From: Tricholoma matsutake
Lineage: Eukaryota; Basidiomycota; Agaricomycetes; Agaricales; Tricholomataceae
NCBI GenBank assembly: GCA_026075535.2
Contig: AP026546.1
Span: forward strand, 6,510,001-6,574,000
Length of the DNA stretch: 64,000 nucleotides
Direction of reading: 5' to 3'
Position numbers and translations under genes: made by a program. Below the pieces are notes generated by a model. It did no database searches, was not told where the DNA came from, and saw nothing but the letters and a program-made list of their open reading frames with translations. Of the stretch, positions 47,276-59,389 are shown piece after piece. Every line of letters starts with the position of its first letter. The first letter of the stretch is position 1.

Positions 47276-48943
47276 TGGGAGGAAATGGGATCAAGACTCA
47301 GAAATGACGAGATCCAAGGATGGGCATAAAGAGGGGGGTCAACGATAAATGTCGTAGACAACGCGACGTGTCAAAATTCCTTTTTTGGCCATCGAGTTCA
47401 GGAGAAAAAATACTGCAATGTCTAACTAGTTCGTGGTCCGCAAGTGGTCCGTGGATCCTCGTCAAGTTCATAGCTTTCTACTTTTCGCTATTCTCACAGC
47501 GCAACTACTACTTATTAACAGGGACTGACAGCGCAGGAGTATGGATGGAGATCCTGAGAAAAGCGAAAGACACGAAAACTACCCACCACCCCTACCTCCA
47601 ACCCAGCCTTAGAAAACGTCGAGAGTTTACAGGACGAACCACATCTAACGCTGAAAGAACCGAGCCAGCGACACCCCGATGGCGGAGGCCAACGGGGATA
47701 ACGACAAGGGGACATCGATGATTTTTTCCACAGATGAAATCTCACACACCGTCATCCACCAATCCAACACGAACTTGCCAAGCATTTCCAGCAGCGGCCT
47801 ATAATCACCTCCTGTTCCCCTTTGCTGGAAGCAGCAATGTGGCAATTCGATCGAATGCACCTACCAAAGATGGGGTCAAACCAAACTACGCAACCGACTG
47901 TGTGTCAGGGGTCTCGGTGGCGAGCCAGCGATGCAAGTTAGGCAGTAGTTAGGCCTATCAATACAACTTGTTCCTGACTATGAATATTATGTAAATGGAA
48001 GACTGTTTCTTGTCAATCCAGATAAAGGTCGACTCGACTAAATCTTCGATAAACAGAGTCACATCTTCGAATAGAAGTTTTCATCAGCGGTGATTCGAGG
48101 AAGGCGTAGGTGGGCAATCTTTGCGCTGTCGATGCCGGTTGCGGCCCAGACAGGCTTCTTTGTCACTCTGGAGCATGTTGAAAAAAAGCCGGGTCCACAT
48201 ATCCTGTAGCTCTTCTGCTATTGAAGGAGAGTGAGAGAGTTTCCATAAACTGGAGTGTCAAAGGTAAATGCCTACAGGGCGAATGAGCGAGAACGCGAGA
48301 CGACATGGGGTGCAAACGGGACGTGGGTGATGGGGGAAAGGCTGAGAGAGGATATCGTTGAGCGTAATTGAAGCGGACGGGTCGGAAACCGATGAGCCCG
48401 ATGGAGACCATTTATACAGATGAGAAGATGAGACGACGTGGCGTACATAAATAAAGCAAGAGGTAGTTCAGGCGGGCAAATCGAACAAGCATGTCTTCCA
48501 TATGAAGAATCGGTGATCCCTGCGTACCCATGCCAAAGTCATTTCGAAAAGTATGGAGGAGTCCTTAGAAGGATGCGAGAAGTGCTTCCGGGATAGATTT
48601 TATCTTATGCTTCGTGCTCGAACCACGAACTTCTGTTCAATTCTTTTTCTTCAAAGAATCCTCGCGCTTGATACGGACACTAGCCAGAATTAGAATCCTG
48701 ACAATGATGTTAGGGAATAGTGATTAAGAACGTCCAGATAAGTGCTTGACGGTTGCGTCTATTAGAGTTTTTGATCTACTGGCATATTAGAGCACGAGAT
48801 GTTGAGCCTATAGTATTGGCCTCAGGAGACATGAATGTGACGGGGTCTCTCACAAATGTGGAAAGCCAAGACCGAGCTGGAAGTCTGTAAAAGGAGGACA
48901 TGCCGGTTGAAATTCGTCAGTACAATCAAGCTCTTCACCATCA
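47276..48943. other. intergenic region, no recognisable gene
   Basis: Short frames on both strands show no motif. The last part is the presumptive promoter of the small secreted protein gene. It contains GGAGACATGAATGTGA (near 48829), which recurs as GGAGACATGAATCTGA near 49856, before the decayed duplicate. Confidence 0.45.
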
Positions 48944-49227
48944 ATGCAACCCTTTACCAAGTCATCGTTTGCTACACTCGCGCTCCTGCTTTCAGCCTTG
49001 GCTGCGGCTGAAGCTATGCCAGTTCAAGATGCCAAGAATGTGCAACCCACTTGCTTGCCTCTCGGGAGTGAGTGATCTCTCGAATCGCCGAAAACACAGT
49101 TCGAGGTAGTTAACCGTTTTGGGTTTCAGATAGTTGCATGGATCTTATTTATCCATGCTGTGGCGTCCGCGTTCTGTGCAAGAAACGCGTTGGCGAGATT
49201 CGTGGCATTTGCACAAGTTGTGAGTGA
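48944..49227 (+). CDS. small secreted cysteine-rich protein (73 aa), two exons
   Basis: Exons 48944-49067 and 49130-49227 join at GGG A|AT to give 73 aa. Residues 1 to about 24 form a signal peptide (SSFATLALLLSALAAAEA). The mature part has seven cysteines, with spacing C-x6-C-x6-CC-x5-C-x10-C-x2-C. The first six positions, with an adjacent CC pair, recall the inhibitor-cystine-knot layout; this is inferred from spacing only. Such proteins in mushrooms may act as effectors, inhibitors or surface proteins; nothing here tells which. The gene was found by following the signal peptide across a 62-nt intron. Confidence 0.7.
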
Positions 49228-49989
49228 CCTGTATGAATGATCGTGCCATGGTTCATAGCACGACACAGTTTGAATGCAGGGAACCATAGGCTTACTGAAG
49301 GGCATAGTTGAGCCGAATTTGTAATGAATGGTAGTTGATGGACAGTCGCCAAATTGAGGGACCCGAGGATATCGATAAAGACTGGATCACCGGTTGGCAG
49401 CAGTTAACAGCTCAAGATTTCGCCGACCCCTGTCCCTGAAGCTGAGTGCACTAGATGCACATTAAGTAGTTGACACCTTGCGCAACGAGACAGACTAAAC
49501 TCACATTTCCTTACTCCGGTTTCAATTTCTTGCTATCATTCTGAGGCACCTTTAAATTTTGAGTGACTTGATTTTTTTTTTTTTGGCACTGTCGGACCCT
49601 TGTCAGGATGATTTATGTGTGGTTAATCAGAGTTGGTAAAAAAAAAACAGGCGAGAAGCCCAGTAAAAAGTCGGTCAAGCTGAATTACGGGCGACATGAG
49701 TTGAAACTTAAATGCTCTTAGTTGTACTTGACTTACACTCTATGCAAATACTGGTCTCTGTCGCTTTATCCCTCCTATTCTCAGGCACCCTGCCAGATGA
49801 TGTCGCACACGGAAAAAGCCCTATCTCTGGCTGGGGTCCGTTTTACCTGCATTGGGAGACATGAATCTGAGTGAGTGCTCTTCAGTTTGGCCCCGGGTAC
49901 AATCTGGGAAATTGAGTGGCAGCCTGAGAGTCGATGAAAACAGGACGGGCTGGAGTTCATCGTTGGTCAGGAAAACCCTGTCCTTGGCC
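49228..49989. other. spacer between the secreted-protein gene and its decayed duplicate
   Basis: No gene. Its end resembles the 5' flank of the intact copy, consistent with a tandem duplication of about 1 kb. Confidence 0.55.
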
Positions 49990-50239
49990 ATGCAATTCTT
50001 TACCAAGTCGTCGTCCCCAATACTCACTCTCCTGTTGCACTCACTCGCTTAGCTGGAGCTCAGAATACCCAGAATGAGCAAGCCAGTTGCTTGTCGCTTA
50101 GAAGAATGATCTGTTGCCACGTCGCCGAAACACCGAGGCCTTTAGGATTCATTTTTTGCAAGTATCTTATCCTGACACCCGCATTCATTGTAAAAAGCAC
50201 CCTGGCAGTCTATGAGGCGATTGCACAAGTTGCGAGTGA
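49990..50239 (+). pseudogene. decayed tandem copy of the small secreted cysteine-rich protein
   Basis: It starts like the intact gene (MQFFTKSS against MQPFTKSS) but meets a stop in the signal peptide (LLHSLA*). Later blocks align at DNA level, for example CAGTTGCTTGTCGCTTAG against CACTTGCTTGCCTCTCGG and GATTGCACAAGTTGCGAGTGA against ATTTGCACAAGTTGTGAGTGA (each cited in part). The intron acceptor and several cysteine codons are lost. The 3' flanks also match (CTGAAG...GAGTGCAC). Confidence 0.75.
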
Positions 50240-50451
50240 CCTGTTAAGACGAACGTCCCGCAGCTCTACGAAGATTGATTGAATGAAGGGAGCTGCCGCC
50301 CTACAAAGGTTAGTGTGATGTCTGACTGATTATTCATAAGTACGTCGCAGCATGGGGGGACTCTGATAAGGGAGCCTAGATTCCCAGTTACACAATACCC
50401 TGCCCCTGAAGTGGAGTGCACAAAACAAACCCGGTTTGCCACTTCCCTAGC

Positions 50452-51295
50452 TTAGTCGATAAGGTATTTCCGCTTGAAGAACGCGCGGAGGTGGAAAATC
50501 TGCCATACCCCTAGTCCTGCAAGTGACAGGAGGGTGAACCATGCAAAGTTCTGAACACGCTGGTTTGTTGATGCTAAATCGAACTGGGATGAGACCAAGT
50601 GCACAAGGGAGATAGGAGGCTGGTCTGACGTACTGTTGGTGCCCGTGAAGCGCTCTTCGCGCTTTTTGAGATACCCCATCTCGTCGACAATTTCTTTGAC
50701 GATTCCTTCGAGCTTGCGCATCTCCGTCTCGAGACCCGAAAGGGATTCTTGGTTTGCGATAGCGCTGGGAAAATTTGTCAGTCGGAGAAGAACGAGGATA
50801 GGGTTGTTATATCATACTTGTAGTCGATTGCATCAGCACCAATGTCAACATCCAAGTCAACCACACGCCCGAGTTTCGCAGCTGTCTCATGGGAAACATC
50901 TAAGAGTAAATTTCAGCGAGATTTAATGTATTACGGCATGAGAACATACCTCCTTCGATCCAATTCGTAAAGCATACTCCTACCTCGCCCTCACTGTGCG
51001 TTGTAATAGCTAGCCTGGCTTCACCCTTAATTCCTTTCTTGGCTAAATAGACATTGTTCTTTGGACTGGAATCCACAATCTCGACGTCAACGCGTTGATT
51101 TGCCCCCGGACCGACGTTGGCAGTGACAATGACGAGAGTATTCGTGTGTGCTGCGTTCCATATGCATTTTTTTGGCGGATATCGATGGGCTGGAAGGAAG
51201 AACTTGATTGCATACGCCGGTGGTGATTGGAGGAGAGTTAGTGAGAGAAGGAGCAGAGGTAGAGAGAATATTGAGAATAGTTGTGATCGTGGCAT
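50452..51295 (-). CDS. p24/emp24 family ER-Golgi cargo receptor (Erv25-like)
   Basis: p24 proteins cycle between ER and Golgi in COPII and COPI vesicles and select cargo such as GPI-anchored proteins. Exons 51295-50950, 50899-50818 and 50764-50452 give 246 aa. A signal peptide (LPLLLLSLTLLQSPPAYA) is followed by a GOLD domain with the usual two cysteines (KKCIWN and EVGVCFTNW). Then come a coiled coil (ETEMRKLEGIVKEIVDEMGY), one membrane segment (FAWFTLLSLAGLGVWQIF) and the short cytosolic tail FFKRKYLID. FF plus basic residues are the COPII/COPI sorting signals. The delta (Erv25) subfamily is my best guess. It is divergent from the next gene, with 125 bp between starts. Confidence 0.92.
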
Positions 51296-51420
51296 TGAAT
51301 ATAAGCTTAGCTAGGCCAGTTTGTGTGCAAGCTGCAACGTGGAATTGTGAGAACGACACCAAACTGGAACATGATCGCTTCAATATTCATTAACTCTACA
51401 TGATCCCTGAGCTCTGGTTC

Positions 51421-53033
51421 ATGTCTTCTCGCCGTCCAAGCACCATCTCCAAGATCGAAGTAAGTTTACTTTTCATTGATCTTTGGTTATTTACATAAAG
51501 CTCCCCGCATAGATCTTTCGAGTTCCTCCCCGATGGCTTTTCGTTCGTGTCGAAACTTCTGATGGTATCGTGGGCTGGGGTGAAGCCACACTTGAAGGCC
51601 ACACTGAAGCCATCGAAGGAGCTTACAAGGATCTCACCGAACGCTTCGTCGCCTCCGACGCTGATAATATCCAAGATATATGGCAGACTGCTTACAGGGG
51701 AAGATTCTACCGCGGGGGGCCTGTCTTAATGGTCGGTCTGGCATGCCACAGGACGCAAGGTGTTCTGCTAACAATGACTACCTCCAGAGCGCGCTGTCGG
51801 GTTTGGATATTGCATTGTGGGACATCAAAGGAAAGAAGCTTGGAGTTCCTGTGTGGCAGCTGCTTGGAGGAAAAGTGCGCGATCGCGTCAGAGTATATGG
51901 TTGGGTGGGTGGTGACAGTCCCAGTGAAGTCGTTTCGGCAGCCAAGGTTCGACTCGACCAAGGTTTCACTGCAGTCAAGATGAACGGGACCGGTTCGCTG
52001 TTCTTTTTATCCGTTTCATTCATGCATGAATCGAATGAAATATGCAGATGCTATAGCGTGGATCGACTCTCCCAGCATATTGGAGGATGCAGTTATGCGT
52101 GTCAAAGACGTTCGGGCACTGGGGTTGGATGTCGGTGTTGATTTCCATGGTAGGCTACATAAAGGAATGGCGAAGCAACTTGTGAAGCTGTTAGAACCAC
52201 ACCAACCTTTCTTCATTGAAGGTGAATTGAATGGCTCTCTTTACTTGACCCCCTCTTATGTTTATTTGTAGAACCCTTACTCCCCACTCAACCAGAAGAA
52301 ATCGCCGATCTCTCCAAGTCGGTCTCAACTCCCATCGCTCTCGGCGAGCGTCTATACACACGAGCCGATTTCCGCCCATATCTCGAGAGACGCGCCATTG
52401 ATATCGCTCAGCCTGATGTACTTGAGTTCCTCGTCGTTTGTTCCTGCTGAACAATTATTCCAGGTATCTCACTGTGGCGGAATCAGTGAGCTGCATCGCA
52501 TAGCCTCTTTAACGGAGATGTACGATGTTGCCCTCGCCCCTCACTGTCCGCTCGGACCCATCGCGCTCGCGGCGTGCATGCAGGTCGCTATCAGTGCGCC
52601 CAGCTGTATGTTCTTCTCCCTCTCATGTTGTGCAGAGTGGACTCACTACTGGACAGTCATCATCCAGGAAATGAGCTGGAAGGTATATCTGCATCACGTC
52701 ATTGTGGTTCAATATGCTGCTTACAACGATCCAATAATAGATCCACTACAATGTGAGCCCAGACCCAGAGTCAGAAGCCGACCTCCACACCTTCATGGCG
52801 AATCCTGAGATATTCGATGTGGAGGAGGGACATGTCGCTGCATTGCAGGGTTTGTCGTTTTTGTCATTCACCATGCGAATGGTTTTTGATACACAATATT
52901 GGCAGGCCCGGGCCTTGGGATCGAGATGAATGAAGCACTGATCCGGGAAGTGTCAGCGAGGCATGTCGAAAAATATCCTGCTTGGAGAAATCCGGTCTGG
53001 CGTGGAGAGGACGGAAGTTTGCGAGAGTGGTAG
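51421..53033 (+). CDS. enolase-superfamily sugar-acid dehydratase, galactonate dehydratase-like
   Basis: Nine exons (51421-51459, 51513-51731, 51788-51992, 52048-52221, 52272-52417, 52464-52605, 52657-52682, 52741-52849, 52906-53033) give 395 aa. The N-terminal lid ([17 protein letters not shown]) precedes the barrel with [11 protein letters not shown], the metal ligands Asp in VDFHGR, Glu in FIEEPL and Glu in ALGERL, and the catalytic His in LAPHCPLGP. The C-terminal HYN motif and GPGLGIE are also typical. Bacterial relatives dehydrate D-galactonate; in fungi the related enzyme uses L-galactonate from pectin breakdown. The exact substrate cannot be read from sequence. An in-frame ATG seven codons upstream (51400) is an alternative start. 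Confidence 0.93.
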
Positions 53034-54387
53034 GTGTAACTGACATTGACACCTCCCGTCGGTGAATCTACATTACATCATTACGCCTGTAAGGTTGTAA
53101 CCGGTCTCTCTACTAGCGACTCGGCGAGTCTGCGTCCTGCTGAGCCTTTTGTTCCATGCTCTGTAAATTAGTGTGGACAGGGATGTAGGGGATGTTCCAC
53201 TGAGAGCTGGGATTGTGGGTTGGGCCGATCTCAGATAATTTGGAATTTTAACTTACTTGTTCACTACGTGCAACCTGATCGATGATCCCTCGATGTAATA
53301 TATATACGATATGAACATTGTATTTGTATTGGCTACTAATAGATGGAGGATATGGAGAGCAGTGTGCTGTGCTCAACAATGTTATCTAATATGTAGCACC
53401 TGAGAAAACAATTTGAACAATTTTACAAGAACATATTGTAACTAATCACTATACAACCAGGAGAATAAGGATCGAGCAGACATGCTACCACCAGAAAACA
53501 AACCCTACATGCTCGCACTTGCAAAGTCCTTTGAGGGCTGAAATCAGATAACATTAGCAATCACCAGGGCTGCGACGACAACAATTTGAAGTATACCAGC
53601 AGGTCCAAGGATTCGATCTGCATTGTGCTTTGGAATCTCTCCTGTGTCATCAGCTTGTCCACACCTCACCTCGGCATCACACCGTTCCGAAGGCTTCATT
53701 GCTGTGGAACCATAAACGTGCACTAGATAGAGATGGGGTAATCGGAGCAGCAGGTTTCAGACGACACGGAATGCGAATGGTTACGGAAGGAGGTGGCAAA
53801 AGCACATCGAGTATGGTCCTGGCTTGAAGTATGCATAGCCATTAGCTCGGGGGATAAGGAGAAAGGAAGTTGACGACGACCAGAAGTAGTCATCATCAGT
53901 CCGAACAAACACTGATTGACAGCAGAAGTCAATGCTGATACATCGCAGAAGATCGAATGATGACTACGCACCACCATCCCTGGCGAGGTGGAAACCAGCG
54001 ATTCATGCCCCTGCCTTCAGTTCAACATGATTACCAGCTTCGCCATTGCTCACGGCATCCCCTTCACAGAAAAACCGTCGGCCGGCTGCAACGGCGTAAG
54101 ACTCGGAAGTAGGACCAAAAGCAATCAACATCTTGGAGGTGGCAGCAAGGGCAGACAGCACCGACCAGTTGAAACGTAAGTAGGGCGGCAAGTTTGAAGT
54201 CATAATAGGCAAAGGAACAACAAGTATTGTGGAAAGGCGAAGTTTGAGGCTCATGAAGGAAGACATCCCCGTCGGATGGAAGAACGTGGTAGCCGAACAT
54301 GTTGAGAAAGTTCCGAAATACGAATTGATTGGGACAAATGTTCCAGAAAATGATACAAGCTTCGTGTTGACTGTCAGCCATGCAGTG
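53034..54387. other. spacer containing a decayed fragment of the downstream gene
   Basis: Apart from the partial copy at 54003-54131, a minus-strand frame ends GPAGILQIVVVAALVIANVI near 53549, a possible membrane tail, but it has no secure upstream exons. No complete gene is visible. Confidence 0.4.
54003..54131 (-). pseudogene. first-exon copy of the gene at 54388-55612
   Basis: The frame MLIAFGPTSESYAVAAGRRF, then FCEG, is almost identical to the start of the neighbouring gene. It diverges by an inserted base right after FFCEG and soon reaches a stop. It is a truncated tandem paralogue. Confidence 0.65.
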
Positions 54388-55612
54388 CTATCGATACACT
54401 ACCTCCCGGTGGCCGCCAGCTGCGTTGACCAGGCCCACGCCCACAACTGTGGAAAAGTTGTGCACCGCGGTCACAGTGTCCTGCACATCGTCCATTAGCA
54501 CATGGCCGGTACGTCTCAGAACCTACTCACCTGCTGCATTCTTAACTGAGTCTTGAAGACAGTATGAGACTAACAACAGCAATTCAGACATTAGGCACCT
54601 CACCATCAAGATTTGGTGCTTGAGGTTCAACCTTTGCTGGAGTAGAAGGTCTATCTGCTGCTGTGCGCTGGAAATCGCTACGCTCACGTCGCAAAACCTT
54701 AATCAGGTTCGGAGGAAGCACTGAATCTCTTACCTATCTGCTCTTCAGGAAGCTCAGCAGTACTTCTCAATTCATTGAACCTTGCACTCATTCCCTGGGG
54801 AAGATTCCAACGGTATTGTGTAGTAGGGTTACCGCTCTGCTTGAAAGCAAGGAAGAAGAAACGGCTGTCATATTGACAAAGGGCAGATCCTTTCTGTATC
54901 AGCCAGGGAGTTTCATCTGCTTTGGTCTTCTCCTGGAAGTCAAGGATAGTCTATTCCATCTTGAGTTGTACAGCACAATTTTCGAACGGGTCTACAAACC
55001 TTATACAAGATATGATTAGTATCGTCGGCTTCGCCCTCTAGGAAGGCATGAAAACCGTTTTCCAGCTGATAGATGTGGGTACTGTCTTTCCCGAAGATGA
55101 TCCCGGTAAGTTCCAGATCAAAATCATGGACTTTATGTCGCAGTCCTGTGATGCAGTTTACATATCGTTCTTCTAAATCAGCGTCCCACCCGCCACGTTC
55201 AACATGTTTGATGAAGTATGATCCAGTTTCTGCAGGGAAGGTAATGTATTCGGCTCGCGCTTTGCCGTCCTTTCCCTCCAGGTGTGCACGGATGATAGGA
55301 TTAAGTTGAATATCGAAGTGATCTGAGAAAGAAAGATCCACAAACAATAGAGGGTATCGTGAATCGAGCTTACAGATATCTGTAACAAAATCGTGAGCCA
55401 CCCATGTTTCAGCTTTGTTGTCGACGCTTGCCGAGGTATTAGTTCAGGCATAAGTCAAAGCACATCCTTACTCACCTAATCCAATCGAGTTGCAGTACCG
55501 GCAAATCAGTTTTCAGCTTGTTCAAAAGAGATGGTGGCATTCCTTCACAGAAAAACCGTCTGCCAGCTGCAACGACGTAAGATTCTGGAGTAGGACCAAA
55601 GGCAACCAACAT
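54388..55612 (-). CDS. uncharacterised protein, lineage-specific family, seven exons
   Basis: Exons 55612-55476, 55426-55374, 55322-55000, 54932-54734, 54677-54604, 54545-54531 and 54480-54388 add to 894 nt (297 aa) with GT/AG introns. The N-terminus MLVAFGPTPESYVVAAGRRF begins a repeat-like fold with several SYF/YRW blocks (YFIKHVERGGWD, DSRFFFLAFKQSG, YRWNLPQGMSARFNEL). The C-terminus has a Gln-rich helix (SSAQQQIDLLLQQRLNLKHQ) and ends DTVTAVHNFSTVVGVGLVNA plus GGHREVVYR. I recall similar proteins as expanded families in Agaricomycetes, with no known function. Exon 6 is only 15 nt. The second intron could instead be read through in frame. Confidence 0.65.
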
Positions 55613-56132
55613 CTTAGAGGATGATGGCAGCAAGCAGTGGGCCTTTTAGGTATATAATAACCACATCAGAATGACGTGTACGAAAATATCCAGACATCCT
55701 GTAACCTCTCAGCTGTTCGAACTGACCTGAAGGACGTTGGCAAGGCGACAGTCAAAGGGTCGCACAACTCCTCATACGAATGTCAACGGGAGTTGTGGAA
55801 ATCCGAGAAACCCATATAAGCAAATTTAAAAATCTTGTCCAGCTGAACTTGATGAGATGAGAGTGTACTAGTGTTCCCGGCGTTGCGCATTGACGGACGT
55901 GACAAGATTATTCTACGAGATACAAATCGCACTGACCGTCGGCCATGCACAGCTCTCGATATCGATACGGCATGCTTAACAGTCGAAGGGAAGGAAGAGA
56001 AAGAGTTACCATAATATATACTGCGTCGTTGAATTGAAGCTTGAAGCTATTGAAAGTCAGGACGACCAGATTCTCACGGTCTTTGTTCAATTCTGTCAAC
56101 ATCATCGAGAAACTTCTGTCCTTCTGTAAACG
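55613..56132. other. divergent intergenic region
   Basis: This is the shared upstream region of the uncharacterised minus-strand gene and the PWI gene. Short frames only. Confidence 0.55.
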
Positions 56133-57878
56133 ATGGCAGACGCTGGTGAGACCAGGCGTACAATCATGGTATCCTTCTGTTGTGCTCACATTCTCCATCT
56201 GCTTACCTTTCTCAGGCTTCTTCAAAGGCACTTCTGCCGACCAGGATAGACGATTTTCTGACAAGGAGCTCAAGCTTCTCAAAACCATGAAATTTCCGCC
56301 CGAGTTTGACAAAAAGGTTTGAGGACTTGTATTCTATGAATTTTTCAGGTTCACCCAACTGTTGAAAAGGTAGACATGCGGAAAGTTAACCTGACAGTCA
56401 TCAGACCGTGGATCGCCAAAAAAATTGTTGAACTCGTAGGGTTCGAAGACGAAGTCGTCGTTGAGTATGCCATGGGTCTTTTGGAAGACGAACAACAACC
56501 GGTGGGACTCTCCCAACTCTCTTATCCGCTCCACTCATATCTGCGTGCAGACCCCTGATCCCAAAAAGATGCAAATTAATTTGACAGGATTTCTGACTAA
56601 AGATACACCAGTGTTTATGACAGCGCTCTGGAATCTCCTTCTCGAAGCGCAGTCTGAGGTAACTGGTGTTCCGCGCACCTTTGTAGAAGAAAAGAAGCAA
56701 GAAATGCGACGAGCACGGGAAGGTGATATTCGTGCAATTGATGAAAGGGACCGCAGACTTCGGTTAGACGAAATGCGAGACAATGACCGGGGTGGCCGTG
56801 GGGGTGGCCGTGGTCGTGGTAGAGGACGTGGTAGAGGACGTGGCGGAGGTGGCTACGAAGACGATCGTGGCGGTGGAAGGCCGCGGGACGGAGGTTGGGG
56901 AAGTAGAGGCGGTGGCGCTGGAGGCGGCGTAAGGATGAATATTTTTTATCTTTGTTTTTAGCTTACGGATTCTTGCCCAGGCCCCACGCCGTCGTTTCTC
57001 TCGCTCTCCTCCCCGACGCCGTTCCCGCTCAATGAGCTCAAGTGGTATTAGAGGGTCGCGTTCTCCTCCGATGCGTCGGTATCGTTCTCCGCCTCTTCGT
57101 CGTCCTTCTCCACGCCGTGATTCTCGCACGCCACCACCAATCAGGCGTAGATCACCACCGCCAGGTCGGTCTCCTACTCGTTCTATGTCTCGCTCGCCGC
57201 CTCTGCCGCGTCGTAGACCACGCTCACCTTCATTGTCACCTCCTCCACGTGACCGACGCCGGTTCAAAGGCCGGGACAGCCGTAGCCCACCTCCTAGGAG
57301 GCGCCGCATTTCTCCCAGTCCCCGCTCACAATCTCACTCTGTGAGCGACTCGAGATCTCCGCCTCCAACGCGTGGCTATCCCAGACGACGCAGCATCAGT
57401 GTTCATGGAAGACGGAGAAGTGCGTCCCCTGCGAGACGCCGTCGCAGGAGTTACTCAAGATCTAGATCTCCCTCGTCGCCTCCGCCTCCTCGCCCAAGGA
57501 GTCCTAGTGAGGAACGGAAGCCTGTTGGTAAGAGGTCTCGGAAATACAGTAGCACAAGCAGCGAAGACCATGTTTCACGGTCTAGACGTGGTGATGATAG
57601 GATGGACGTGGATAGAAAGCAGGTGGGTGGTGGTGGTGGTGGTGGTGGAGAATTAAAGATCAAAGGTCAAGCAGAACTTGAACGAAGGAAGAGTAAGTGG
57701 AACGATGACCCTAATGATGTATGGACCCTGTGAGAGTGCCTCATTCCATGTACTGACTTTTTTCCCCTTCCAGAAACCAGACCAAGCTAAACAGGAACTT
57801 GAGAAGCGGGAGAATGAGTTGAAGGAAAGAGCCCTGCGAAATAAGGTCATGCGGTCGAGGAAAGGAAGTAATGGGTAA
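56133..57878 (+). CDS. PWI-domain SR-related splicing coactivator (SRRM1-like)
   Basis: Exons 56133-56145, 56216-56316, 56349-56501, 56551-56928, 56981-57718 and 57774-57878 give 495 aa. The N-terminal PWI domain (RFSDKELKLLKTMKFP, IRPWIAKKI with PWI at 58-60, DPKKMQINLTGFL) binds RNA and splicing factors. It is followed by a charged helix, a glycine/arginine-rich RGG stretch and a long RS/SP-rich region (SRSPPRRRSRS-type repeats). The Lys/Glu-rich C-terminus contains KQELEKRENELKERALRNK. This is the layout of SRRM1/SRm160, a bridge between SR proteins and snRNPs. The donor of intron 5 is taken at 57719, because the nearer GT at 57693 breaks the frame. Confidence 0.92.
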
Positions 57879-58663
57879 ATCCCGATACGAGCAAGTAGGC
57901 TAGCATTTCGGCTCTCAGTTTTTCTTTCTCTATAAAATGCAGTGCTTAGGATCCTTTTCACATACAGACCCGTCTCTTTCTCAAAAATCGGACTTTCCTC
58001 TGTCCCAACATTATGTGTTCTCTGTATTTCTGTGAATTCTTGGTTTGCAAATTTTAACAATATACAGTTTCTTTCCATGACTCTGATATCAACGTAGCAG
58101 CAGATATTCAAATGATTCGACATACAACCAACTAACTGTTTGTATCAAACCGCATTGCAGGCTCCCTTCGTAGTGAAGTTGTTCGACGTGCTGCAGAGAC
58201 TAAAGGGCCTTCCTTTTGCGCGCTATGATGTTCAATGTCTGCAGGTGACAGCCATGGATGCTGACACATAAGATACTCGGCGCTAGGTCCATTCCGTGCG
58301 CCGTCTGTATTCCAATTCGGCTTGTCGCTAAAATCGCGTAAGTACAACCGCGTCCATCGTTTACAATAGCCATTTTGGGTAGCGAATAAAGACAACACCT
58401 TGACAACACCACCAGCATCACTGACCGAGGAAATAATTAATTACCTCTCATTGTCTACTTGAGAATGGTTCCGTCTTGGTGGTCTACGTGAGTCTACGCG
58501 CCGATAAAGATCTGAACATATCTGAACATATTTCAAATTTGAGACAACATAGGGGTCATGCCGACAAAGTCTGCCGCCGGCGTCCTAATAATAATAATTG
58601 ACGCAGTTTGTGCATACTGCATTTAACCAGCGCCTTCATCGCTCGTAGCCCGGACGCTGTAGG
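57879..58663. other. intergenic region, no convincing gene
   Basis: A minus-strand frame (58132-58398) includes YLRDFSDKPNWNTDGARNGP and looks somewhat coding, but it has no recognisable domain, start context or partner exon. Confidence 0.4.
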
Positions 58664-59389
58664 ATGTCTTCAACAAGTACAGTACCCACCCCCTCGGATT
58701 CATCGACTCCGACGCAAACCACCATGAGTTCTTCCAACAACGGTGGGAGCAGAACAATTGATTTTTTTGGGTTTCTCATCGCTTTTGTCGCGCTTCTACT
58801 TGTGTTTGTGGTCTGTGGACTTGGGTCGCGCAGGAGGTTCGTTGCGCGTCGAAGGGCGATGTTGGCGGACGTAGACCGCTGGGCGTTTGCACCACCAGTG
58901 CGTCAAGAACAACCAAAGTATTGGGAACCGTCACTAGTGCCTGGGGGTGGTGATTGGAGTACAACGATGGTTAGTTCTGTCCAACTGTAGTAATCGCCAC
59001 GTGCGAAGCTCCATTACACCCTTCTTTTGCTATAGCCCCTGTCCGTCTCGGTTTTGCACGACGAGGCAGAGGTACACGATAGACGTCAGGTACCCCGAGA
59101 GTTACCGCCCCAGACGTTCTCTGTCTTCCCACTATCGTCATGGATTCCATTCGTTCGAGCGAACTCTGGAGCTCCGAGGCCCTTTGGGAAGCTACCTGAA
59201 GTTGCAGGAGGACATCAGGTTGAGAAGTCACCAGATAATCTTGAGGTTCAGGTGGAAGTGATGATCACTCTTCCGTCGACCACAAGGAGTCTCAGTGATG
59301 AAGAATCGAACAGACATAGATTACCAGAATACCAGATTGGCTCAGTGAGGGTATTATGGGAGGGGCAATGTAGCACTAATGACACCTAA
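58664..59389 (+). CDS. single-pass membrane protein of unknown function
   Basis: Two exons (58664-58969 and 59036-59389) give 219 aa. A Ser/Thr-rich N-terminus (about 30 residues) is followed by one membrane segment (FFGFLIAFVALLLVFVVCGL) and a basic stop-transfer GSRRRFVARRR. A hydrophilic tail then carries YWEPSLVPGGGDW and a Pro/Ser-rich end. The charge pattern predicts an outside N-terminus and cytosolic tail. I do not recognise the family. The layout resembles small fungal membrane adaptor proteins, but that is only inference. Confidence 0.7.

Noticed and set aside
51087..51383. Minus-strand ORF extending upstream of the p24 gene
   Set aside because: It is in another frame from the p24 signal peptide and GOLD domain and overlaps the divergent promoter.
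56764..57309. Long arginine-rich minus-strand ORF opposite the PWI/SR gene
   Set aside because: It is the complement of RGG/RS-coding repeats; the plus strand gives a coherent spliced SRRM1-like protein.
58132..58421. Short minus-strand frame downstream of the PWI gene
   Set aside because: Somewhat coding-like composition, but no domain, no start or splice support.
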